Of a stretch of DNA of 64,000 nt, positions 55,201 through 63,756 are shown one piece after another. Made by a program: the position numbers and the translations under genes. Numbering within the stretch: the first letter of the stretch is position 1; the number at the start of each line of letters is the position of its first letter. Origin of the DNA: Enoplolaimus lenunculus (Eukaryota > Nematoda > Enoplea > Enoplida > Thoracostomopsidae); the NCBI GenBank assembly GCA_030248215.1, contig JASANG010002439.1, positions 62,001-126,000 on the forward strand, written 5' to 3'. The notes below the pieces were generated by a model, which had not been told where the DNA came from, searched no databases, and saw nothing but the letters and a program-made list of their open reading frames with translations.

Positions 55201-58200
55201 TTGTTTGTTTGTTTTACAGCTTCCGACCAATGACAGTCATGTCATTCAAATCGCACGTGTGCCTTTATATTTAAATCACACAAATGATAACGGGGTCAGT
55301 GAATACTTGACAAGTGAATTGTTTTGTCAATATGACACCCGGACGCATACAGGATCTGGCACAACCATACATGGCGGGGGGTAAGTTTAAGAACACTGCG
55401 TTTATTCATGCGGGTGTAATAAATTTGTGACATTGGTCTATGTAAAGAACAGGGCCGTAACTGTAGTAAAAACATATTGCTAAGCCCGAGCCTAATTCTT
55501 AACGTATGGATAAGCTTATACCTAAGTTTAAGCATAAGCCTAAACGTACGATTACGCTTATAGCTATGCGTAAGCCAAGCTTAACTGTAAGCGTACGGGT
55601 ATAAATTTATACCTAAGCTTAAGCGTAAGCGTACGGATAAGCGTATACCTAAGCATAAGCCTAAGCAAAAGATTAGTCTAGAGGTTAAAACTTTTCTTTA
55701 TTGCAGTTCGCAGAAAAACGGTTCGCCCTTGATCTTTGCATAGACCCGTGACAAGCATTGATCTTGAATTACGGAAACTGAGTCAAATTTTGACTGCGGT
55801 ACGGCATAAATTGCCAAAAATCCACTCACCGTATTTACAATATTAACTTGAATAAGTGTTTAAGTATGACGGCTGCAAATCGATCATCTACAAGCGAAGT
55901 TCTTCGCAACTGTATGCCGCACAACAAACTAAACCTTATTTAAGCCCTATTCACACGTGCAAGTTTTGCAACAAAACTTGCACGTGCAACTTGCACTCGC
56001 AAGTTTGGTCACAAAGCAGCTTTGAAGTTCGTGCAGCTGCAGTTTATTCACTGGAATTTATGTGATTGGTCAATCAGAATGTTTCTTTTGAAAATACTTG
56101 CAACTGCAAGTATTTCGTGCCAGTTGTAGATTCGAGTTCTCGCTACAAAAACTTCCACGTGTGAGCTGGGTTGTATGCAAGTTATTGTTGATTCTGCAGT
56201 CAAATGCTTTCACATTTGTGCATCTGAAATTAATTTATATATTGCAATTCGGAAAATAGTTGTTGATATTAACGTGTGGGGTTAATTTAGGTCCGTTAAT
56301 GTTTTAGTAACGGGTTTGTAGCATACTCCAGCTTCAGATTCAAAAACACCATCTGGCCCAGGAATTTTTAAGAAAATTATGAGAAGTATTTGGTCACGTA
56401 CCGATTTCGTAAAGGCACTAAACATTAAATATAACTAGAAACCGTCACAAACACTCATTTTTGCCTGTATTTGGTGTGCTCACACGAATTGTTCATAAGC
56501 AAGACGAAGTCTACCATACCAAACAATTTTGAAACCAAAGATGTCTCTTGTTTGAAGCTGTGAAGCGCATTGCGAGGCATTAATGCTGACACCAATTATG
56601 CTATACATAGCACTGAAGCAGGCTAGGAAGAGCACCCACAATTCGGGTGTGCGTAGTCGGTCACCGTCCGTCACCCGTACGTCGCCGTCATTACCCTCGG
56701 TCACCATACGTTATCATACTTGAGTGACTTTCGTACGATACCGCACGGTGACGGACGGCGCCGTACGGGTCAGCAAATCGAGCTGTAAAAATGTGTTGAT
56801 GTTCGACCCACACCATTAACTGGCTCCAAAGCAACAAGTCCCATCGCTTATTGGTGATAGGTGCTACACGCAATCGAGAATAACTGCCCTAGGATCAGTG
56901 CCGGAGAATGAGGAATGTGCACTGTCTCAAACATCTGGGTGGGGGCTTTCAACGCAGAAGCGGATCCAGGTGGTAGGGCCAGTGCCGCGTCAGAGGTATC
57001 AAAGGCCCGGATAAATAAGCCATTAGCAAGACAAAGCTCAATTTGACTTGCGCCGAAGAAGCGCATTTTTTAAAATACAAGATTTCCAAGCCTTCCAAGT
57101 CTGAATAGTTTAAAACATTCAGATCGGTAATTCAATAGTGTTGAAAAACTAGCGAGCGAAGCGAGCTAGAAGCTAGACGCATTTCAAAAGTACCGCACAG
57201 TTTTTGTATAAACTGATTGACGACCTCTATTAGGGATGGGGCCCCCCAAATGGAGGGTATATGGGTGGTAGTTTCGGCCGTATCGCGGCTCCAACAGATT
57301 ATCAGCACTCGTTTAAGTGCTCCGGTTCTCGTTAACCCCACTGTTGAATACGCCCCTAGTACTGGCTCAAACGACTACAGAGTTCACTGTCGGATTCAGT
57401 AACTTCTGACAGTAGAGTTCGCAAAATATATTGCTGAAAGTTTTCGCGAGCTTCTGAAGCAACGAGAAAAATGAAATTTTTCGAACGTAAAAGCAAAAAG
57501 TAGTATGATAGAGACCTTATCATTTTATCATATAAAAAGTTTTTGATGGAAACGTCCCGTCGTCCGCTTACTGGATCCGCGTGTAATAGCATTTATGTTG
57601 TCGTTGTTTCAGCGGCGGCAGTGGCGGTGGGGGTCACAACAGTAATGGTACTAGACTCGGTGATATGATCAGTATCAAAGTATACAAAGCGCCAAGCTTA
57701 CAAGATACCGGAGCCCTTGTGCCTCCAAATACTCCTGTGGTCAAAACAGCTCAACTTGGCGAAAAATTATCGCTTGTCATTACGTGTGATTCTGACTGTC
57801 AAGGTGGCATATTTTAAACATATAAATTTCACTTATAAATTCTAGCTTGAAGTTGATCTGTATTTAGACTAAGTTAAACCCAGGGTGCAACCGGAGGTGC
57901 GAAAGAAACTCGGAGGTGAAGGTCACCAATTTTTCAAGAAGTTGGGGTCAAAACCACAGCCGAAGGCGAAGCAAAAAATTAGGTAACAAAAAAGTTATGT
58001 TAGGATTGCTTTAGTTTTACAATAACCTACAAAAATTTGCCAAAAATTCGGTTTTAAGTATTTTTTAAGAACAGCGCAGCTCAATGAGAAATAAAACTGT
58101 TACAAAAATACGAAAAAATTTTATCACCAAAATTGCCAGAACCTCCGACAAAAATTTCCGTCAGCCGCGCAGCGACTTGTATGCAGGTACACTGCAAATA

Positions 58201-61200
58201 AATTATTGAGCGCCTAAGAGTTTAAAAATAGAAGAAAGTAGAATAGTAAAGAAAATTTCTCGAGCAAAGCAAACGATAATGCAGTTGTAAAATTTTTAAA
58301 TTTTACATCAAATTTAAAGGTTCGTTGCAAATATTTATTAATTTTGTGGGTCTGTTTAGGTTTGAGGGGCCGTGCATTTGTGGCCATATTTTGGGGGCTA
58401 ATTATTGCAACTAGCATGACAACCTTCGAACCGGTGTCAGTAATAACCTATAAATGGTACAACTCTCCGCCAAGTTCATTAAAAAAGTTTGGTTGTTATT
58501 TTAAGCGCAAACTTTGGTTGTTATTTTAAGCGCAAACTTTGGTTGTTTTCGATATGCGATACATGTTATATTTGGGGCAGCTTGGGACATGTTTTGCTCT
58601 AGGATTGGAATACTGGGTAACATTTTATCTGGTTATTAAACAAGCCCAAGATATTCGACATATTGTCTGCGAACATCATATGATATGTTTGTAATATCAC
58701 TCATTCCAGATGACTACAGGCAAATCATTCCGCACTTTTGTGTGTTCAGCAATAAAGCAACAATGGACGATGATACAGCTGCGACCCTACCGTTCGTTGA
58801 CAACAAGTAAACTTGAGACATTAACAACTCGTTCTAAAATGAACGTTTACTGTTGTCATCTGAGATCTAAGTTTATACTGCAACTCGAACCCCACAACCT
58901 GAAGTACGAGGTGCTTACGGTTACCACTTAGCTAACGGTTGTCTGACGCTCAGGTCCTGAGGCCGCTCGCGCACGTCTTGTGATGATTTTGTACTACACA
59001 AACGCGTTTTAATTGTTAAACTCTGTAAGCTATTTATTATATCACATATACACGGTTCGCACAGTTGCTCATAGTTGACTCAATTTAAGAAGGGATCAAA
59101 TTTTACAAAAATTCGATGCGAAACGTTTTGGCTACGGTATAGAACAGGGCCGGAACGTTTTTCTACGCGGCTGTAATAGAGTCAACTTAAGCTTTAGGCT
59201 AACTTTTTTCTTAGGCTTAAGCTTAGGCGTAGGCTTAAGAATACGCTTACACTACTCTTCCGACCCTGTTCTATACATTGGCCAACGTTTTATAAATGTT
59301 CGTAAAAATCTTTAGCGATTCTGAATCCGGGTTTGGATCCGGATTTTGATTAAAAAAATTCCGGGTCCGGATTTGTCTTTCGATTTGAAAACATTCGAGT
59401 CCGGGGTTTGCATTTTGATTTGACCCTGCTCTGCGTGAAACCCTGTCAGAGCTGCGCGATACAAAAGTTCCCACTATTTTTAGATGTCCAAAATCAGTTG
59501 GAAGTGGAAATTCGGCGATTGTAAGCCGGTGGGAAGCGTTCAATAAAGGTTATCAGTATCGCATCGACTGGTCGGCATTCAAATACACACAACAAAGTCA
59601 AGTTTATGTTCATTGTGTAATGGATGCATGCATTGATGATAAGCAGTGCAATCCACAACAACAGGTAACGCGTTTGAGATTTTTGCGAAGGACATTTTAG
59701 ATGTTTTTCAGCTTATACAAAAAACCCTCTTCGAAATTTTAGCCAATGTAAAGAACAGGGCAGAACAGTATTATAAGCGTAATCCTGAGCCTAATCCTAA
59801 ACCTAAGGCCAAACCTCAGTGTAAGAATGAGCATATTCCTAAGCCCAAACCTAAGCCTATTAGCCTAAGCCATGCAAAAAAATTAGTCTAAAGCGAAAGC
59901 TTACTCTATTGTAGTCTCACAGAAAAACTGTCCGTCCCTGATCTTTTGTCGGGCGACGAATTGTCGTGATACGAAATATTTAAGGGCTGTAATTGGAAAA
60001 TTAATGGTACGTTATCAATTGATAATACGAAAGCCCTGAAACATTTGATTAAACGATATGTCGGCAAAAATGGTTTGAAAAACGGTTACACGATTAAAAG
60101 TGCTCAAATTGATACTGGTGGCGGCGGATCTGGTGGTAAGTCTCTTTACTTCTATGATGGACAAATGGGTCGTTCGAAACCGCCCCAGAGCAATGTGCAC
60201 AGCAGGCTGTTAGCCAGACGGGGGTTACTGTAGTGGCCCGAATAAGAGTGGACTGATATTTATTTGGCCTCTCCAGAGGGTACCTCCCCCTGTTGTTCGG
60301 TTTCTGACTGTTATTTATTTTGAACGCCCTCAGCCACCCTTTGTAACTGATATATAACCGGTATTGCAGCTATCCGTTGAACCGGTATTGCAGCTATCCG
60401 TTGAATTAAAAGTTTTGTGCCTTGCATCAAAAGCTTCAGCGATAGTGCGAGGCTATACTTGGAATGTTACTTTCAAAACTAAGTACGCTTAAAAGTTTCG
60501 AACTTAACTTTTTTGCTCCAGGAATAATTTAGGTGCTACAATTAGGGATAATTGACATTTATGGACTCTAATTATGGTTTAGGGACTCTATCCGCTTAAG
60601 GAGTCATATTAGGGATACTAACCCTACTGATGGGGACTCAAAATGGGACCCCCTCTTAGTACTTCCTCTTATCCGGGTCACTGCAGTAAGTGGTTTAACC
60701 TCAAGAAAAGCTTTGACAAACCTGGAAGTTTCAGCTTTCCATGTAAGTCTTGCGAAATCAACAACAGGTTCCATACTAAAAAAGTGTCGGCTTCCGTTAG
60801 CTTGTGGAGTTGGCTATAGACCTCCAGCATAGTAGTGCAACGATCCAGTACCTGTAAATCTGGAGAATCCGGTTTGCATTTCCACCGCCTGAACTGTCGA
60901 GAAATAAACTTGATAATAATATATACAATCTGCCTACAAAGCTGACTTTAAAGTCTTATAACAAACATAAAACGCTGTGAAAATTCCTTGAACCACATTC
61001 CATATACCGCATACTAATGAGCAACTCATTGTAAACTGTGCACGCGAAATAATACACTACTAGTCAGCTGGTTTTTCGCAAGGCGCAAAAGTAAAGCATT
61101 AAAATTTGCATGTAGATTTTGTTTTCATAGAACAATCACGTTTATACTCAAACAATTCGTTGCAAGCAAAGTTAAAGTGAAAAGTTGCCCAAAATACGTA

Positions 61201-62842
61201 TGTGGGGAATTCTAGCTTTAATATATAGATGGACAGTATTTACAAGTATATATTACTCATATACGTCGTAAAAAATCTTGTATACAAGATAGTTTACTGA
61301 GGTATGAGTATAATGTTCTTTGCTCGAGCGTTGATAATAAAAGATTTCCATTTGTGAATAATGCATCGAATTTCGGCGGAGGTACGGAATCTGGGGTTTT
61401 TTCCCGTTATCTCCCCAAGCCAGTGTTTGCCCAAATATCGTAGGATTTAAAAAGTTTTTACATATTTGAGCTTCTCATGATCTCTCCTGAGCATTTCACA
61501 CCTAAATTTGAATTTTTGAAAAAAATTCGATGCTTTAAGGTATTAAGGTCTCCCCTTGGGACCCAAAAAATTATTGAAAAGTTTTACAAATTATATAGCG
61601 TTCGATGGAGCTTGCTAACTGATTTGGCGCCGACGCAAATCGTTAGCAGCGCGCCAACTCAGTTATTTGACAATAACTCGTTAACCAATGGTCTGATTGA
61701 AAAAAGAAATTTATCACCGTTTACTCAAATCAGTAAGCTACATCGAATAGTATATAATTTGTCAAGGGTTATACCATTTGAACCGGGGACCCTGCAGCAT
61801 TAAATATTGTAGCGGTGAACTCAGAGCGTCATAAACTATAAAATAAACTTTTTCATTAAATTCATAGGGGGTTCAATATTCCGTATACCTCCGCTTCGAA
61901 CTTCTGCTGCGAACTTCGATGGCTGCAGAAATAGAAAATATTCGTGCTATAAAGGGTGGATATGAATTTGAAAATAAAAGCGTATCTTTAACTATGCTGA
62001 ACCGACGTCGTAGGGTCTGTAAATTAGTTTTTGCGTAAATTGGTAACTATTTCTTGTGTTTTTGGCCAAGGATGTAGCCAAGATCGTTCGGGAGGGTACA
62101 GCGCTCATGTAAGCAATATGTTTTTGACCTCTATGTTACAGAGTGCGTTAGTTAACGCATAGGGACCGGGACTTCAGACCTTTTAACTAAGCAGCTGGAA
62201 AAGCAGGCCTCCAGAGCGGAGATCCAACTCACAGCCTACGAAACCATAAGCTAAAATCTTACCGCTGCGCCACGTAGCCCGCCTGTAAAACTGCTATGCC
62301 GATCGTGCGCTGCCGGCATGCATACTGCACAATGTGCATTGCATTTATTGCATATGCACTAGGACAAGCATGTCTCACATACTTACGCCTTGTGTACGTT
62401 TCTGTTTTCAGCCAATTCAACAATGCTTATTGCAATCGCAGGCGTACTTTGCGGTTTGTTGCTCATTTCACTTGTCGTCATAGGAGTCATTGTTGCGAGT
62501 CGTGTGCGTGGTCAATCCGAAGGTAAATCTGTCCGGAAACGACAACGGAGCGTATCCCATTCACTTACCACGAGGCGTACGGTGCCTGTTACTCCGGTTG
62601 AGTACTATACTCCTCCAATACTTGGGGGATCGATGGGGTATCCGTCCATGCCACGTACGACTCTGGACATGTCAGCTTTGCCGAATCAAGAGTATGCCAC
62701 AGGGGTGCGTCCGCCGGGACAAGAAGTTTTCCCACCGGGACACAACTTACCCTCATCGGGATATATGGGGGGTGGATATTATGGTTATTATATGAAACAA
62801 CAACATACCAATCCGTACGGTGCCGGTTTATATACGTATTGA
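52143..62842 (+). CDS. cuticlin-like ZP-domain membrane protein, nine exons
   Basis: Exons: 52143-52214, 53320-53356, 53888-54105, 55220-55380, 57613-57803, 58710-58806, 59484-59664, 59985-60135, 62412-62842. Every junction keeps phase, giving about 512 residues. Residues 1-24 are a signal peptide. From about 37 a ZP-N half runs, with VVCGKDNVTYMSF and a Cys pattern typical of ZP proteins, then a Gly-rich hinge near 160-175. The ZP-C half includes ITCDSDC, IIPHFCVFS, FVDNKCPKS and VYVHCVMDAC. A membrane segment lies near 375-399. A 110-residue cytoplasmic tail begins RVRGQSEGK and is rich in Tyr, Gly and Pro. ZP proteins polymerise in extracellular matrix, and in nematodes cuticlins and related proteins build cuticle and apical matrix. 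The family usually needs furin-like cleavage before the membrane; only a weak Lys-Arg (LIKRY) is seen. The weakest splice sites are the AAATATTTAAG acceptor of exon 8 and the GTGGCA donor of exon 5. Confidence 0.75.
52227..52438. mobile_element. family J MITE in intron 1 of the ZP gene
   Basis: CACTGCACAAAAATGTGAGT at the left, CACCATTTCTTGCAGTG at the right, TA on both sides. It starts 13 bases after the exon 1 donor. Inside are GAGTCAAATTCGACTC words. Confidence 0.72.
52566..52976. mobile_element. family M long-TIR MITE in intron 1 of the ZP gene
   Basis: GCGGGGTTCACGTTATAACC GGGGC at the left and the complementary GCCCCGGTTATAACGTGAAG CCCGC at the right, nearly perfect over about 26 bases. 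Inside are several ATATCATATGATAT palindromes. A partial relative is at 58556-58690. Confidence 0.8.
53320..53356 (+). CDS. ZP gene exon 2 (37-bp micro-exon)
   Basis: The acceptor TTTGTTCCAG and the donor GTAAGT are both strong. It encodes FRYTYGQSNNGL and one base of the next Phe. Confidence 0.58.
53394..53568. mobile_element. family D MITE in intron 2 of the ZP gene
   Basis: AGGCCAGTAGCCACAGGGTG at the left and GAGCTGACAATGGGCCTG at the right, with ACTTGCTTGTAAGTCATCGA in the core. Confidence 0.65.
53888..54105 (+). CDS. ZP gene exon 3: start of ZP-N
   Basis: The acceptor is CAATGTTTTCAG and the donor CAG/GTGAGA. It encodes EKVVCGKDNVTYMSFNPDNA onward to CEIPITKIQ, with three Cys and two N-linked glycosylation sites. 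Confidence 0.72.
54380..54452. mobile_element. fragment of a TTAGGC-MITE
   Basis: CTTTTAGGCTTAGGAATTAG and TACGGCCGTAAAAGTAGCAT plus TG. The right end resembles family B. Confidence 0.4.
54872..55132. mobile_element. decayed TTAGGC-MITE
   Basis: CGCCCATATAAACAGTATGA at the left, then CCTAAGCCTACGACTAAGTC and CGTAAGCCTAATCGTGAGCG. The phrase CGACTAAGTCTAAG and TCGTGAGCGTAAAATCCTAT occurs twice, an internal duplication. Confidence 0.5.
55220..55380 (+). CDS. ZP gene exon 4: rest of ZP-N
   Basis: The acceptor TTTGTTTTACAG and the donor GTAAGT are strong. It encodes LPTNDSHVIQIARVPLYLNH to FCQYDTRTHTGSG and the start of a Gly run. It leaves two bases over. Confidence 0.72.
55435..55747. mobile_element. 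family A TTAGGC-MITE, expanded core
   Basis: GGTCTATGTAAAGAACAGGG at the left, and CGCCCTTGATCTTTGCATAG plus ACC at the right. The core has repeated CGTACGGATAAGC(T/G)TATACC units beside CCTAAG motifs. Confidence 0.7.
55943..56171. mobile_element. family N MITE (CACGTGCAAGTTTT ends)
   Basis: AGCCCTATTCACACGTGCAA at the left and CCACGTGTGAGCTGGGTT at the right. CAAGTTTTGCAACAAAACTT palindromes lie inside. Sister at 63376-63642. Confidence 0.65.
56172..56639. other. intron DNA with no recognised feature
   Basis: AT-rich, within intron 4 of the ZP gene. No exon with suitable phase or Cys content was found. Confidence 0.35.
56640..56772. repeat. family H GC-rich foldback
   Basis: GGTCACCGTCCGTCACCCGT at the left faces GACGGACGGCGCCGTACGGG at the right, with CGTACGATACCGCACGGTGA shared with the copy at 51797. 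Confidence 0.6.
57613..57803 (+). CDS. ZP gene exon 5: Gly hinge and first part of ZP-C
   Basis: The acceptor is GTTGTTTCAG. It starts GGSGGGGHNSNG, then ISIKVYKAPSLQD and KLSLVITCDSDCQ. The donor GTGGCA is weak; the frame otherwise meets a stop five codons on. Confidence 0.68.
57880..58190. mobile_element. family G MITE in intron 5 of the ZP gene
   Basis: CCAGGGTGCAACCGGAGGTG at the left; the right end GCCGCGCAGCGACTTGTATG is worn. AAAAACCACAGCCG-like GC words occur inside. Confidence 0.5.
58556..58690. mobile_element. partial family M MITE
   Basis: TACATGTTATATTTGGGGCA and CTTGGGACATGTTTTGCTCT match the left arm of 52566-52976. ATCATATGATAT is shared too. It ends just before the acceptor of exon 6. 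Confidence 0.6.
58710..58806 (+). CDS. ZP gene exon 6: middle of ZP-C
   Basis: The acceptor is CACTCATTCCAG. The reading frame given by the phase of exon 5 is DYRQIIPHFCVFSNKATMDD then LPFVDN, which fits the ZP-C pattern 'C...S......LxD'. The donor is GTAAAC. Another frame of the same stretch is longer but has no ZP features. Confidence 0.65.
58830..59098 (-). mobile_element. tRNA-derived SINE, decayed copy
   Basis: On the minus strand it has TTAGCTAAGTGGTAACCG as a worn A box and GTTGTGGGGTTCGAGTTG as a B box. Past it are the words AGTTGCTCATAGTTGACTC and GACGCTCAGGTCCTGAGG seen in other family S copies. Confidence 0.6.
59131..59283. mobile_element. family A TTAGGC-MITE
   Basis: GCTACGGTATAGAACAGGGC at the left, CGACCCTGTTCTATACATTG plus GCC at the right; TTAGGCTTAAGCTTAGGCGT in the core. 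Confidence 0.75.
59484..59664 (+). CDS. ZP gene exon 7: end of the ZP domain
   Basis: The acceptor CACTATTTTTAG leaves one base to complete Lys, then CPKSVGSGNSAIVSRWEAF, YQYRIDWSAFKYTQQS and VYVHCVMDACIDDKQCNP. The last part is the classic ZP-C 'F-x-A-F...VYxHCxxxxC....C'. The donor is CAG/GTAACG. Confidence 0.74.
59741..59943. mobile_element. family A TTAGGC-MITE
   Basis: AGCCAATGTAAAGAACAGGG at the left, CTGTCCGTCCCTGATCTTTT at the right; CCTAAGCCC and TTAGTCTAAAGCGAAAGC inside. Confidence 0.7.
59985..60135 (+). CDS. ZP gene exon 8: juxtamembrane segment
   Basis: It starts GCNWKINGTLSIDNTKALKH and ends in a Gly-Ser stretch (DTGGGGSG) at donor GTAAGT. The acceptor (AAATATTTAAG) lacks a good pyrimidine tract, yet the phase fits on both sides. 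Confidence 0.6.
60226..60688. mobile_element. family C Tc1/mariner-like MITE in intron 8 of the ZP gene
   Basis: TACTGTAGTGGCCCGAATAA at the left and CTTATCCGGGTCACTGCAGT plus A at the right, TA on both sides. GAACCGGTATTGCAGCTATCCGTT is present twice in tandem (23-base step) near 60355-60400. Confidence 0.78.
60689..61373. other. intron DNA, mostly unassigned
   Basis: A decayed family D-like stretch at about 60700-60826 (AAGTCTTGCGAAATC, then GTGGAGTTGGCTATAGACCT). Otherwise nothing recognised. Confidence 0.35.
61374..61899. mobile_element. family P/Q long-TIR MITE in intron 8 of the ZP gene
   Basis: CGGCGGAGGTACGGAATCTG at the left and TATTCCGTATACCTCCGCTT at the right. The part 61450-61550 matches the arm of 42710-43180. 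The 108-codon frame inside (61477-61803) belongs to the repeat. Confidence 0.6.
62118..62286 (-). mobile_element. second tRNA-like SINE type
   Basis: On the minus strand GGGCTACGTGGCGCAGCGGT is an A box and GTGAGTTGGATCTCC a worn B box. It differs from the family S SINEs. It lies in intron 8, ending 126 bases before exon 9. Confidence 0.5.
62412..62842 (+). CDS. ZP gene exon 9: membrane anchor and tail
   Basis: The acceptor is TTTCTGTTTTCAG. The first codon is completed to Ala, then NSTMLIAIAGVLCGLLLISL and the rest of the membrane segment, a basic patch (VRKRQR), and a tail with YYTPP, GGSMGYPSMP and GGGYYGYYMK to a TGA stop. The tail looks suited to binding SH3, WW or similar modules, which is inference only. 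Confidence 0.72.
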
Positions 62843-62929
62843 TTTAATTTGAATGTGATCTTTGTGTTTATTATTTAAATAATTAAGTGTTAATAACGAA
62901 GGTGGTTCATGTGAATAACGGAAGCCTGC

Positions 62930-63095
62930 CTACTAAGCATAAACCTAAATCTAAACATAAAAGCTTGACCCAAACCTAAGCCTAATATGGGCAAAATTTA
63001 AGCATAGAATAGGTCCTTCTGGATAATGTCGGTAACCTTTAGGCGTTAGGTTAAACTTAGGCTCCGGCTTATGCTTGGATTTAAAAATAAATATG
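62930..63095. mobile_element. decayed TTAGGC-MITE
   Basis: AAACCTAAATCTAAACATAA, CAAACCTAAGCCTAATATGG, then GGCGTTAGGTTAAACTTAGG. The ends are not clear. Confidence 0.4.
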
Positions 63096-63171
63096 TGCAT
63101 TAACATGCTTAATGTAGGTAAATTAACATTTTATCTGTAATAATTTTCATTGCTATGTCTGGAACCTGTCT

Positions 63172-63246
63172 GAAAGCCTAAGTCTAAACCTAAACCTAAA
63201 CCTAATCCTAATCCTAATCCTAAGCCTAAGCCTATGCCTAAGCCGG
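63172..63246. repeat. CCTAAG/CCTAAA/CCTAAT array
   Basis: About eleven hexamers in a row, changing from CCTAAA to CCTAAT to CCTAAG. It is the longest in-phase hexamer run of the window. No family A or B ends are attached. Confidence 0.7.
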
Positions 63247-63375
63247 AGTGTATCAGTTGTTAAATCGCCCTGTCTTTAAATTGGCACGCTCATATAATTG
63301 GGTCTTTTGAATTACTGTTCTGTTAGATGCTTCGTTCACTAACATTTATATTTAAACCAGATACGATATATAAAG

Positions 63376-63642
63376 ACCTATTCACACGTGCAAGTTTTGC
63401 TACGAGAACTTTCAGCTGCCACTGCACTAGCAAGGTTTATCCAAAATCCCGTTCGAAAAACTTGCAGCTGCAAATAATGCATTAAAAAAGCTAGGAATTT
63501 AGTTCACATGTCTGAATAACCATACCATTTCAACGAATTTATTGCATCCGCTTTCTCGTTAGCTGATGAAATAATGCAAGTTCTGCGTGAAGTTTTCAGC
63601 CGCAAATTCTCGCAGGAAAAACTTGCACGTGCGAATAGGGCT
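63376..63642. mobile_element. family N MITE
   Basis: ACCTATTCACACGTGCAAGT at the left and ACTTGCACGTGCGAATAGGG plus CT at the right, a clean inverted repeat. Confidence 0.75.
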
Positions 63643-63756
63643 TAAGTTTGACTTTTGCGGCGTACACTACACGACGATGCTTTTTTTGAAATTTTCAATA
63701 TGATTTGCAATATAAATTTTATTACATAATTAAAATTTGAAAATAATACAACAGGT

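Noticed and set aside
56949-57590. A 640-bp family E element between two GGATCC words
   Set aside because: AAGCGGATCCAGG and TACTGGATCCGCG face each other, but the inner sequence has no other pairing and no family core.
61477-61803. 108-codon gene in intron 8 of the ZP gene
   Set aside because: It lies fully inside a repeat whose arm also occurs at 42710-43180.
2284-63246. True chromosome end or subtelomere
   Set aside because: TTAGGC runs are short, occur in both orientations and sit inside bounded elements.
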